Origin: Sphingomonas populi
Lineage (GTDB): Bacteria; Pseudomonadota; Alphaproteobacteria; Sphingomonadales; Sphingomonadaceae
Direction of reading: 5' to 3'
Assembly (NCBI RefSeq): GCF_004208535.1
Contig: NZ_SGIS01000005.1
Span: forward strand, 39,196 to 103,195
DNA: 64,000 bases
Below, piece after piece: positions 9,200-17,315 of this stretch. Below the pieces are notes generated by a model. It had not been told where the DNA came from, ran no database searches, and worked only from the letters and a program-made list of their open reading frames with translations. The position numbers were made by a program, and so were the translations under genes. The first letter of the stretch is position 1, and each line of letters begins with the position of its first letter.

Positions 9200-9205
9200 G
9201 GCGGC

Positions 9206-10204
9206 TCAGTCGTCCTCATCCTCATAGCCGTGTAGCGCGAGTGCCTTGGCGCGGATCTGGTGCGTTGCGCACCAATGGACCAAAGCTTCCTCGCGGCCGT
9301 GAGTCACCCAAACTTCCTGCGGCGCGATCTCCAGCAGGGTCGATGTCAGTTCGTCCCAATCGGCATGGTCGGACAGGATCAGCGGAAGTTCGACGCCGCG
9401 CTGTACCGCGCGCTGGCGCACGCGCATCCAGCCAGACGCCATCGCCGTGATCGGATCGGGCAGCCGCCGCGACCAGCGATCACCGAGCGCGGAGGGCGGC
9501 GCGAGCACGATCCGGCCCATCAACTCGGCCTTGCTCGCCTCGGTCGCGGGGCGCAGTTCGCCGAGCTGGACGCCGTGTGCGATGTAGAGGTCGCACAGCT
9601 TCTGGAGTGCGCCGTGGAGGTAGATCGGATCGTCGAAGCCGCGCGCGCGCAGTTCGGCGATCACGCGTTGCGCCTTGCCGAGCGCATAGGCGCCGACCAG
9701 CACACAGCGCGTCGGGTTGGCGCAAAGCGCGGCGGTGAGCTTGTCGATCTCGTCGCCGGTCTCGGGGTGACGGAACACCGGCAGGCCGAAGGTCGCCTCG
9801 GTGATGAACACGTCGCATTTGACCGGCTCGAACGGCGCGCAGGTCGGGTCGGCACGGCGCTTATAGTCGCCCGAGACGATGATCGTCTCCCCGCGATATG
9901 CGAGCACGATCTGCGCCGAGCCGAGCACATGCCCTGCGGGCACGAACCGCACCGCGACGTCGCCGAACGCGATCGGCGCGCCGTAAGCGACCGGGTGCGC
10001 CATCTGCTCGCCGTAGCGCGCGTCCATGATCGCGAGCGTCTCGGGCGTCGCCCACACCGCGCCGTGGCCGCCGCGTGCATGATCGGCATGGCCATGCGTG
10101 ACGAGCGCGCGATCGACCGGCTGCGACGGATCAACCCACACGCCGGCGGGTTTGACGAAGATGCCGTGGGGTTGCGGATCGATCCAGTCGCCGAGCTTTG
10201 CCAT
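9206..10204 (-). CDS. ligase-associated DNA exonuclease (metallo-beta-lactamase/beta-CASP type)
   Basis: A 332-residue metallo-beta-lactamase-fold nuclease of the type annotated as ligase-associated DNA exonuclease, related to mRNA 3'-end processing factors. The metal site HGHADH lies near residues 35-40 (THGHADHARGG), with the later GHVLGSAQ, SGDYKRRADPT and SDHADW motifs of the beta-CASP family. The ATG at 10204 is preferred over an upstream start at 10285, which would overlap repeat DNA and add no conserved residues. It is divergent from an Lhr-family helicase gene, its usual partner in this repair set. Substrate polarity is inferred from the family. Confidence 0.9.
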   Translation of the reverse strand: MAKLGDWIDPQPHGIFVKPAGVWVDPSQPVDRALVTHGHADHARGGHGAVWATPETLAIMDARYGEQMAHPVAYGAPIAFGDVAVRFVPAGHVLGSAQIVLAYRGETIIVSGDYKRRADPTCAPFEPVKCDVFITEATFGLPVFRHPETGDEIDKLTAALCANPTRCVLVGAYALGKAQRVIAELRARGFDDPIYLHGALQKLCDLYIAHGVQLGELRPATEASKAELMGRIVLAPPSALGDRWSRRLPDPITAMASGWMRVRQRAVQRGVELPLILSDHADWDELTSTLLEIAPQEVWVTHGREEALVHWCATHQIRAKALALHGYEDEDD

Positions 10205-10256
10205 CGTTCCTATATGGGTGGGATGCGGCTTGGTTCCCAGTTTCCGACATATGCTG

Positions 10257-10348
10257 CCCTCACCCTTCCCACGCGCCTTCGGCACGCGTGCCCCTTCCCT
10301 CTCCCGATGGGAGAGGGAAGGAGGAGCGAAGCGACGGAAGGGTGAGGG
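10257..10348. repeat. intergenic inverted repeat with inner hairpin
   Basis: The outer arms CCCTCACCCTTCC (10257-10269) and GGAAGGGTGAGGG (10336-10348) are exact inverse copies; an inner pair CTTCCCTCTCCC (10294-10305) and GGGAGAGGGAAG (10309-10320) is also exact. It fills most of the 152-base divergent gap between the exonuclease and helicase genes, so their promoters must overlap or flank it. Confidence 0.9.
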
Positions 10349-10356
10349 TCGAGCCG

Positions 10357-12762
10357 ATGAATCTCCCTACCCCTTTAACCGACTGGTTCGCCGCACGCGG
10401 CTGGGCACCGCGCCGTCACCAGCGCGACATGCTCGACGTCGCCCGTGCCGGGCGGCACGGCCTGCTTGTTGCCACCACCGGCGCGGGGAAGACGCTCGCC
10501 GGGTTCCTGCCGACGCTCGCCGACCTGATCGAACACCCCGGCGAAGGTCTGCACACGCTGTACGTCTCGCCGCTGAAAGCGCTGGCGACCGACGTGCAGC
10601 GCAACCTGCTCACGCCCATCGCGGAAATGGCTCTCGACATCCGCGTCGAGACTCGCACCGGGGATACGCCTTCGGATCGCAAGGCGCGCCAGCGCGTCCG
10701 GCCGCCGCAGATTTTGCTTACCACCCCCGAATCGCTGAGCCTGTTGCTGTCCTATCCCGACAGCTTCACGATGTTCGAAGGGTTGCGCACGATCGTCGTC
10801 GATGAGATGCATGCCTTCGCGACCGGCAAGCGCGGCGATTTGCTCAGCCTGTGCATGGCGCGGTTGCAGGCGATTGCGCCCGGCCTGCGGCGGGTCGCGC
10901 TCTCCGCGACGGTGGCGGATGCCGACGGCTATCGCGCCTGGCTCGCGCCGGACGGCGATATCGATCAGGTCGCACTGGTGCGGGGCGAACCCGGCGCGCC
11001 GCCCAACATCGCGATCGTGCTGCCGGAAGGGAAGGTGCCGTGGGCCGGCCATTCGGGGCGCTATGCCGCGCCGCAGGTGATGGCGGAAATCGCCGCGCAC
11101 CGCACCACGATCGTGTTCTGCAACACGCGCAGCCTCGCCGAGCTGATCTTTCAGGATTTGTGGAAGGTCAACGCCGACAGCCTGCCGATTGGCGTCCATC
11201 ATGGTTCGCTCAGCCTAGAAGCCCGGCGCAAGGTCGAAGGCGCGATGGCGGACGGCAAATTGCGCGCCTTGGTCGCTACCTCGAGCCTCGATCTCGGCGT
11301 CGATTGGGGCGATGTCGATTGCGTGATCCAGATGGGCGCGCCCAAGGGGTCGTCGCGGCTGCTTCAGCGCATCGGCCGCTCCAACCACCGTCTCGATGAG
11401 CCTTCGGAAGCGCTGATCGTCCCCGGTAACCGCTTCGAATATCTCGAAGGCCGCGCCGCGCTCGACGCGGTCGAGGCGGGCGAACTTGATCCCGACATCT
11501 TCCGCCCCGGCGCGCTCGACGTGCTCGCGCAGCATGTCATGGCGTGCGCGTGCGCGGCGCCCTTCCGGCAACAGACGATGCTCGACGAGGTGCGCTCGGC
11601 TTTGCCGTATTCGGCGCTCACCGACGACACGTTCGATCAGGTGCTCGGCTTCATCCGCGACGGCGGCTATGCGCTGAAAGCCTACGACAAGTTCAAGCGG
11701 CTGACGCAAGGACCGGACGGGCTGTGGCGCGTCAGCCATCCACAGTTCGTGACGCAGCACCGCCTCAACGCCGGCATCATCGTCGAGGCGACGATGCTGA
11801 CGGTGCGCTTCAAGAACGGCCGCTCGCTCGGCAAGGTCGAGGAGGCGTTCGCGGCGACGCTGTCGCCGGGCGACACCTTCTTCTTCGCCGGATTGAGCCT
11901 CGAGGTGATCGCCACCAGCACCGAGGATCTGCTGGCGCGCGCCACTGCCAGGCCGGCCCGCATCCCCACCTATGGCGGCGCGCGCATGCCGATCTCGACC
12001 AACCTCGCCGACCGGGTGCGCGGCTTCCTCGCCGATTCGTCGGCGTGGCACCGCTTCCCCGATGACGTGCGCGAATGGCTCGAGATGCAGGAGAAGCGCT
12101 CGATCCTGCCGAGCCCGGGGCAGTTGCTGGTCGAGACCTTCCCGCGCGAGGGGCGCAACTACATGGTCGCCTACAGTTTCGAGGGCTGGAACGCGCACCA
12201 GTCGCTCGGCATGCTCATCACGCGGCGGATGGAGACGCTCGGGCTGAAACCGATGGGCTTCGTCGCTAGCGATTACGCGTTCGCGTGCCATTCGCTCGAA
12301 CCCGTCACCGATCCGCGCGCTTTGTTCTCGGCGGACATCCTGGAGGATGAGTTCGTTGCGTGGGTCGAAGGATCGTCGCTGCTCAAGCGGGCGTTTCGCG
12401 AGGTGGCGGTGATCGGCGGTCTCGTCGAGCGCCAGCACCCCGGCAAGCGCAAGACTGGCAAGCAGGTGACGTTCTCGACGGACCTGATCTACGACGTGCT
12501 GCGCAAATACGAACCCGGCCACCTGCTGCTGCGCGCCGCCTGGGACGATGCACGCGCGCGGATGACCGATGTCGGGCGCCTCGGGCACCTGCTCGATCGC
12601 GCGGCGGCGACGATGGTGCATGTCGATCTGGACCGCGTCTCGCCGCTGGCGGTGCCGGTACTGACGCTGATCGGCCGCGAGCGCGTGGCGCAGGGTCACG
12701 CCGACGACGCGCTACTGATCGAGGCGGAAGCGCTGGCGGTCGAGGCGATGCGGCTGGACTAG
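10357..12762 (+). CDS. ligase-associated DEXH-box helicase, Lhr family
   Basis: An 801-residue superfamily 2 helicase of the short Lhr type, expected to unwind DNA:DNA or RNA:DNA duplexes 3'-5' in DNA repair. Walker A is ATTGAGKT (39-46), motif II is VDEMHAF, and motif VI is QRIGRSNHR; after the two RecA domains come the winged-helix and the Lhr core C-terminal region. The start at 10357 gives the conserved N-terminus LTDWFAARGWAPRRHQ, in which the Q-motif-like glutamine sits. The related DNA ligase lies 20 kb away at 33027. Short Lhr proteins normally cluster with the exonuclease, a PdeM phosphoesterase and the ligase; only the exonuclease is adjacent here. Confidence 0.92.
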   Translation: MNLPTPLTDWFAARGWAPRRHQRDMLDVARAGRHGLLVATTGAGKTLAGFLPTLADLIEHPGEGLHTLYVSPLKALATDVQRNLLTPIAEMALDIRVETRTGDTPSDRKARQRVRPPQILLTTPESLSLLLSYPDSFTMFEGLRTIVVDEMHAFATGKRGDLLSLCMARLQAIAPGLRRVALSATVADADGYRAWLAPDGDIDQVALVRGEPGAPPNIAIVLPEGKVPWAGHSGRYAAPQVMAEIAAHRTTIVFCNTRSLAELIFQDLWKVNADSLPIGVHHGSLSLEARRKVEGAMADGKLRALVATSSLDLGVDWGDVDCVIQMGAPKGSSRLLQRIGRSNHRLDEPSEALIVPGNRFEYLEGRAALDAVEAGELDPDIFRPGALDVLAQHVMACACAAPFRQQTMLDEVRSALPYSALTDDTFDQVLGFIRDGGYALKAYDKFKRLTQGPDGLWRVSHPQFVTQHRLNAGIIVEATMLTVRFKNGRSLGKVEEAFAATLSPGDTFFFAGLSLEVIATSTEDLLARATARPARIPTYGGARMPISTNLADRVRGFLADSSAWHRFPDDVREWLEMQEKRSILPSPGQLLVETFPREGRNYMVAYSFEGWNAHQSLGMLITRRMETLGLKPMGFVASDYAFACHSLEPVTDPRALFSADILEDEFVAWVEGSSLLKRAFREVAVIGGLVERQHPGKRKTGKQVTFSTDLIYDVLRKYEPGHLLLRAAWDDARARMTDVGRLGHLLDRAAATMVHVDLDRVSPLAVPVLTLIGRERVAQGHADDALLIEAEALAVEAMRLD

Positions 12763-12768
12763 AGCTAA

Positions 12769-12839
12769 CCGTTCGTGCCGAGCGAAGTCGAGGCACTTGG
12801 ACTTCGGGCTTGTCCCTCGACTTCGCTCGGCACGAACGG
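12769..12839. repeat. 25-bp perfect inverted repeat, CCGTTCGTG family
   Basis: The arm at 12769-12793 begins CCGTTCGTGCCGAGCGAAG and its exact reverse complement lies at 12815-12839, with a 21-base spacer. It sits just after the helicase stop codon and may act as a terminator or mRNA-stabilising hairpin. Related arms occur at 34628-34830 and 56558-56580. Confidence 0.92.
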
Positions 12840-12907
12840 AGTAGGGTCAGGCCGGATCTCCCGCCGACTCGCTTGCCAAAGGTCCGGTTCGGGCGCAGTA
12901 TCCGGCG

Positions 12908-13858
12908 ATGAAACCGGCCCTGTTCTGTGCCGTTCCGCTCCTCGCGCTCTCCGCCCAGACCGCCGCGCCGCTTACCGCTGACTCGAACCCGCCGCCAGCC
13001 GACAGCATCGCCATCGCCGATGCCGATCAGCGCATGACCGTGCCGGTGCAGATCGCCGATGCCGGGCCGTTCCACTTCGTCGTCGATACCGGCGCCGAAC
13101 GCACCGTCATCTCGCGCGAACTGGCGGCGACGCTCGGCCTCGCCGCCGGGCGGGGGGTTCGGGTGACGGCGATGGCGAACGTCGAACAGGTGGCGACGGT
13201 GCTGATCCCGCGTATCCGCGTCGGCCCGCCCCACAGCACCTTGGCCGGTAGCCGGATCGAGGCGCCGGCGTTCGCCGCGAGCAACATCGGCGGCGCGGGG
13301 ATGCTCGGTATCGATACGTTGCAGGGCCATGCCGTCACGATCGACTTCGATCAGAATGTGATGACGGTGACGCCGTCGACCAAGCGCCGAAGCACGCCTG
13401 CCCCCGCACCCGGCGAGGTGGTGGTGCGTGCGCGCGACATGTTCGGGCAGTTGGTGGTTACCGACGCCTATTTCGGCGAGCGCCGCGTTCGCGTGGTGAT
13501 CGATACCGGATCGGACGTGACGATGGGCAATCCGGCGCTACGCCGGCTGATCGCGCGCAAGACGTTGCTCCGGCAGATTTCGGCGCGCGCGGTGACGGGC
13601 GTGTCGCTGCTCGCCGATTACGGTCAGATCGGCGCGGTGCGGATCGGTAGCACGACGATCGAGAACCTGCCGGTCGCCTTCGCCGACGCGCCGCCGTTCG
13701 CGCGTTTCGGGCTGGCCGACAAACCCGCGCTGATGCTCGGCATGGACGCGCTGCGGCTGTTCCGCCGCGTGACGATCGACTTCCCCAACCGCGAACTCCG
13801 CCTGCTGCTGCCGCGCGACGTTAAGCGCACCCCGATCGTCGGGCTGGGCCGCGCCTGA
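12908..13858 (+). CDS. secreted single-chain retropepsin-like aspartic protease
   Basis: A 316-residue protein with a probable signal peptide (first 20 residues). It carries two aspartic protease active-site motifs in one chain: VVDTGAERTVIS at about residues 58-69 and VIDTGSDVTM at about 200-209, each followed by the hydrophobic-hydrophobic-Gly type segment (MLGIDTLQ near 120, MLGMDAL near 278). Each half resembles a retropepsin monomer, so the chain could fold as an intramolecular dimer, as pepsins do. Known family members in bacteria are poorly characterised; the substrate is unknown. It stands alone between the helicase and a convergent Cfa-type gene. Confidence 0.85.
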   Translation: MKPALFCAVPLLALSAQTAAPLTADSNPPPADSIAIADADQRMTVPVQIADAGPFHFVVDTGAERTVISRELAATLGLAAGRGVRVTAMANVEQVATVLIPRIRVGPPHSTLAGSRIEAPAFAASNIGGAGMLGIDTLQGHAVTIDFDQNVMTVTPSTKRRSTPAPAPGEVVVRARDMFGQLVVTDAYFGERRVRVVIDTGSDVTMGNPALRRLIARKTLLRQISARAVTGVSLLADYGQIGAVRIGSTTIENLPVAFADAPPFARFGLADKPALMLGMDALRLFRRVTIDFPNRELRLLLPRDVKRTPIVGLGRA

Positions 13859-13860
13859 TA

Positions 13861-15084
13861 TCAGCGCAGCGCGCGTTCGCCCTCGATCATGTAATCGCGC
13901 GTGATCGGCAGCGCGTGGCGGTTACGTGCGAACTGGAGTTGGTAGTTGACGAGGCCGCCATGCTGGAACGCGGCGCTCGCCCCGGCCAGATAGAATTGCC
14001 ACATTCGGTAGAATGGCGCGTCATACAAAGCGACGATCGCGTCACGCGCGGCGACGGTGCGATCGTACCACGCGTCGAGCGTATAGCCGTAATGCAGCCG
14101 CAGCACCTCGACATCCGTCACCATGAAGCGCAGCCCTTCATTGGCGGCGACGATCTCCGAAAGTGCCGGGTTGTAGCCGCCGGGGAAGATGTATTTGGTC
14201 GTCCATTTGTCGGTGACGCCGGGCCCGCCGGCGCGGCCGATCGTGTGGAGCAGCATCACGCCGTCCTCGGTCAGCAGGTCGCGGCACTTGCGGAAGAAGG
14301 TGCGGTAATGCGCCGGGCCGACATGCTCGAACATGCCGACCGAAACGATCCGGTCGAACGTGCCGGTTACGTGGCGATAGTCGATCAGCTCGAAGCGTAC
14401 CTTGTCGGCGACGCCGGCCTCCTCGGCGCGGCGGCGCGCGACCTTGAGCTGCTCTTCGGACAAGGTCACGCCGAGCACTTCGGCGCCGGTCTTGGCGTGC
14501 AGGTACAGCGCCATGCCGCCCCAGCCACAGCCGATATCGAGCACCTTCATGCCCGGTTGAAGCGCGAGTTTGGCGGCGATATGCGCCTTCTTGTCGGCCT
14601 GCGCCTGCTCCAGCGTGTTGGCGGGGTCGGTATAATAAGCGCAGCTATATTGGCGGTCGGCATCGAGGAACAGATCGTAGAGCCGGTCGGACAGATCGTA
14701 ATGGTGCGCGACGTTGCGCTTGGCGCGCTTGGCCATGTTGATCCGGCCGACGCGGTGCGTCACCGCCTCGACCGCGCGGCGCGATGCCGATGCGGCAAGC
14801 TTGTTGGCGCCCGCCTCCCACGGATCGTTCGAGGTCAGCAGGTTGACGAGATCGCGCACATCGCCGCGTTCGACGACAAGCCGTCCCTGCATATAGGCCT
14901 CGCCCGCGCCGAGCCCGGGATCGCGCAGGATCGCGGCGGCAGCGCCCTTGTCGGCGAAGCGGATCGTCACCTCGGGGAAGCCGGGCGTCGGCGTGCCGAA
15001 GGTCTTGGTCTTGCCGTCGGCGTGGTGGACGATGAGTTGGCCGCGCTGGACCCGCGCGGCGAGGAAGAGATCGATCAGGGCCAT
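13861..15084 (-). CDS. cfa: cyclopropane-fatty-acyl-phospholipid synthase family methyltransferase
   Basis: S-adenosylmethionine-dependent enzyme expected to methylenate unsaturated phospholipid acyl chains. The SAM site is LDIGCGWGGMALYL near 190, followed by the GVTLSEEQ motif, and the family motifs YSCAYY, FEHVG and IFPGGYNP are present. The 407-residue length, measured from the ATG at 15084, fits the family; a TTG at 15102 would abut the stop of the upstream gene. It follows the molybdopterin oxidoreductase and cytochrome b genes on the same strand with an 18-base gap, so co-transcription is likely. Members of this superfamily also include other lipid methyltransferases, so the exact product is not proven. 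Confidence 0.88.
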   Translation of the reverse strand: MALIDLFLAARVQRGQLIVHHADGKTKTFGTPTPGFPEVTIRFADKGAAAAILRDPGLGAGEAYMQGRLVVERGDVRDLVNLLTSNDPWEAGANKLAASASRRAVEAVTHRVGRINMAKRAKRNVAHHYDLSDRLYDLFLDADRQYSCAYYTDPANTLEQAQADKKAHIAAKLALQPGMKVLDIGCGWGGMALYLHAKTGAEVLGVTLSEEQLKVARRRAEEAGVADKVRFELIDYRHVTGTFDRIVSVGMFEHVGPAHYRTFFRKCRDLLTEDGVMLLHTIGRAGGPGVTDKWTTKYIFPGGYNPALSEIVAANEGLRFMVTDVEVLRLHYGYTLDAWYDRTVAARDAIVALYDAPFYRMWQFYLAGASAAFQHGGLVNYQLQFARNRHALPITRDYMIEGERALR

Positions 15085-15102
15085 ACGCGATCCCGTAATC
15101 AA

Positions 15103-15861
15103 TTAAATCCCAGCATACCAATCGTAATCGACGTGATCTTCCCAATATCCGCCCTTGCCCAGCCCGACTTTCGCGAGGCTGTCGACCGCGTCGATCCGCA
15201 TCACATATTTGGCGTGCTTGTAGCCAAGCTGGCGCTCGACCCTGAGCCGCACCGGCGCGCCGTGACCGACGTCGAGCACATGATCGTTGAGCGCCCACGC
15301 CATGATCGTCTGCGGGTGGAAGGCATCGACCAGATCGATCGACTCGTAATAGGGCGCGCCGCCGTAGAGATCGGCACAGGTGAACACGACATAGCGCGCA
15401 GCATCGCGAATGCCCGCCGCCTTCAGCAACATGCCGAGCCGCGGCCCGTGCCATTTGCCGATCGCGCTCCACCCCTCGACGCAATCATGGCGGGTGATCT
15501 GGGTGCGCGCCGGCAGGCCGCGAAGCTGCGCGATCGAGAGGCTGAGCGGCCGCGCCACCAGCCCGCCGACCTGTAACCGCCAATGCGCGAAATTCTCGGC
15601 GACCATCGCGGTATAGTCGGGCGTGTTGGGATTGTGCGTACCGTTGACGCGAAAGCGCGGCGACATGTCAGCGGCGCTGAATTCCGGCGCGAGCGCGTCT
15701 CGGTTCGAGAGCGCGCGTTGCAGGCCCCGGTTCATGATCTCGCCGGAGAACAGGATCTTCCGCAGCGCCGGCACCTGAGCGACCTGGTCGCAGCCCGACA
15801 GCAGCAGCCCAGCGCTCGCGGCGGCGCCGGTGACGAGCGCGCGGCGGGTGATGAGGCTCAT
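15103..15861 (-). CDS. molybdopterin-dependent oxidoreductase, sulfite oxidase/MsrP fold
   Basis: A 252-residue exported protein of the sulfite oxidase catalytic fold. The conserved HDCVEGWSAIGKWHG stretch (about 125-139) contains the cysteine that ligates molybdenum in this family. The N-terminus has a twin-arginine-like RRALVTGAAASAG segment and a lipobox-like LLLSGC, so it may be a Tat-exported lipoprotein. It overlaps the cytochrome b gene upstream by four bases (ATGA), which indicates that the cytochrome is its electron partner. MsrP reduces protein methionine sulfoxide; other members oxidise sulfite or reduce other S/N-oxides. The substrate is not settled by sequence. Confidence 0.85.
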   Translation of the reverse strand: MSLITRRALVTGAAASAGLLLSGCDQVAQVPALRKILFSGEIMNRGLQRALSNRDALAPEFSAADMSPRFRVNGTHNPNTPDYTAMVAENFAHWRLQVGGLVARPLSLSIAQLRGLPARTQITRHDCVEGWSAIGKWHGPRLGMLLKAAGIRDAARYVVFTCADLYGGAPYYESIDLVDAFHPQTIMAWALNDHVLDVGHGAPVRLRVERQLGYKHAKYVMRIDAVDSLAKVGLGKGGYWEDHVDYDWYAGI

Positions 15862-16616
15862 GCCGCATCCTCCGGTACACGCCAGCGTCCGGTCAGCATC
15901 GATCGTACTTCATTGATCGGCCCGGCGAGGATCACCAGCACGAGATGGATGACGATGAATCCGGTCAGCCCGGCGGCGGCGATGAAATGCACCGATCGCG
16001 CCGATTGCCGCCCGCCGAACAGATCGAGCAGCCACGGCCACGCCGCATCCATCCCCGGCGACATGGCGAGGCCGGTGAGGATCATCGTCGGGATCAGCCC
16101 GAAGATGACCAGCACGTAGGATAGTTTCTGGAAGATGTTGTAGGCGGTCGGATCGGCGGGATCGTGGAAGCGGAAGGCGAGATGCTCGCGAAAGTCATGC
16201 CACAGGTTCGCCGCCGAAAGCTCGCGCAGCCGCACGCGCAGATCGCGCAGGAAATGCCGGTTGGCGAGGCTCGCGATCATGTAGCCGAGCAGGCCGAACG
16301 CCAGCACCAGCGCGAACAGCAGATGCCACCGCCGGGCGATCGCGAGATTATAGTGCGCGGGGATGGTCACATAGCTCGGCCAGTGGATCGTGTTGAGCCA
16401 CGGGTGATCGAAATTGGCGCCATACGCACCCCAATACAGGTGCGGATGCGCATTGAGGATGGTCAGCCCGCTGCCGATCATGATGAAGATCGTGATCGCG
16501 TTGATCCAGTGCCACAGCCGCGTCGCGATGCGGTGGCGATAGATGGTGCGCGTCGCGGGTGCCGCATCGACCGGAACGGAGGGAGGCGTGGCTGTGGTCA
16601 TCGTCATACCCCTCAT
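15858..16616 (-). CDS. cytochrome b561-type membrane protein, partner of the Mo enzyme
   Basis: A 252-residue di-heme cytochrome b candidate with four to five membrane helices. Histidines placed in helices (RLWHWINAITIF near 35, HYNLAIARRWHLLFAL near 90-105, HFIAAAGLTGFIVIHLVLVIL near 208-228) fit heme ligation in the cytochrome b561/Ni-hydrogenase b fold. It overlaps the molybdenum enzyme gene by four bases and would pass electrons between quinone and that enzyme. Two further in-frame ATGs at 16607 and 16601 are also possible starts. Confidence 0.87.
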   Translation of the reverse strand: MRGMTMTTATPPSVPVDAAPATRTIYRHRIATRLWHWINAITIFIMIGSGLTILNAHPHLYWGAYGANFDHPWLNTIHWPSYVTIPAHYNLAIARRWHLLFALVLAFGLLGYMIASLANRHFLRDLRVRLRELSAANLWHDFREHLAFRFHDPADPTAYNIFQKLSYVLVIFGLIPTMILTGLAMSPGMDAAWPWLLDLFGGRQSARSVHFIAAAGLTGFIVIHLVLVILAGPINEVRSMLTGRWRVPEDAA

Positions 16617-16691
16617 TCGCCCGTCAGACGGAAACGGTTACACGCATTGCGCGATCTTGTAGAGCCGCCGTCGTCACAGGGAAACAGCACG

Positions 16692-17315
16692 ATGGCCGAC
16701 CAGCATTTCTACGAACCCGCGAACGGCCACGGCCTCGCGCATGATCCCCTCAACGCGATCGTCGCGCCGCGCCCGATCGGCTGGGTCAGCACGATCAGCG
16801 CGAGCGGCGTGCGCAACCTCGCGCCGTACAGCTTCTTCACGTTGTTCAACTATCGCCCACCGATCATCGGCTTCTCCTCGATCGGCTGGAAAGACAATGC
16901 AGCCAACATCGCCGCGACCGGCGAGTTCGTCTGGAACCTCGCGACCCGGCCGCTTGCCGAGGTGATGAACACCAGCTCGGCGATGGTCGGCCCGGAGGTC
17001 GACGAGTTCGATCTGGCGGGGATCGCGTCGCTGCCGTCGCGGCTGGTCAAGCCCGATCGGGTCGCCGCCAGCCCGGTGCAGTTCGAATGCCGCGCGACCC
17101 AGACGCTGCGGCTCGAATCAAAGGAAAAGCGTGCGCTCGATACCTGGGTGATGTTCGGCGAGGTGATCGGCGTGCATATCGATCATGCGCTGCTGGAAGA
17201 CGGTGTCTACCAGACCGGGCGTGCCCGCCCGATCATGCGCGGGGGCGGGCCGGCGGATTATTTCGAGGTCGGCGAGGAAAATCTGTTCAAGATGTTCCGC
17301 CCCGATCAGCCGTAA
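16692..17315 (+). CDS. flavin reductase-like FMN-binding protein
   Basis: A 207-residue protein of the flavin reductase/FMN-binding split-barrel family. The N-terminal AIVAPRPIGWVSTIS motif (about 23-37) and the following NLAPYSFFTLFNYRPPIIGFSS region, written here only to mark the FMN-binding strand at 42-63, are characteristic of the DIM6/NTAB subgroup. The ATG at 16692 is preceded by GAAACAGCACG, a modest ribosome site. It is divergent from the cytochrome b gene and overlaps the convergent exporter gene by 10 bases at its 3' end. Possible roles include flavin reduction for monooxygenases; no partner monooxygenase is next to it. Confidence 0.85.
   Translation: MADQHFYEPANGHGLAHDPLNAIVAPRPIGWVSTISASGVRNLAPYSFFTLFNYRPPIIGFSSIGWKDNAANIAATGEFVWNLATRPLAEVMNTSSAMVGPEVDEFDLAGIASLPSRLVKPDRVAASPVQFECRATQTLRLESKEKRALDTWVMFGEVIGVHIDHALLEDGVYQTGRARPIMRGGGPADYFEVGEENLFKMFRPDQP

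Noticed and set aside
13915-15576. Plus-strand frame of about 553 residues opposite the cfa and Mo-enzyme genes
   Set aside because: Shadow of two recognised minus-strand genes.
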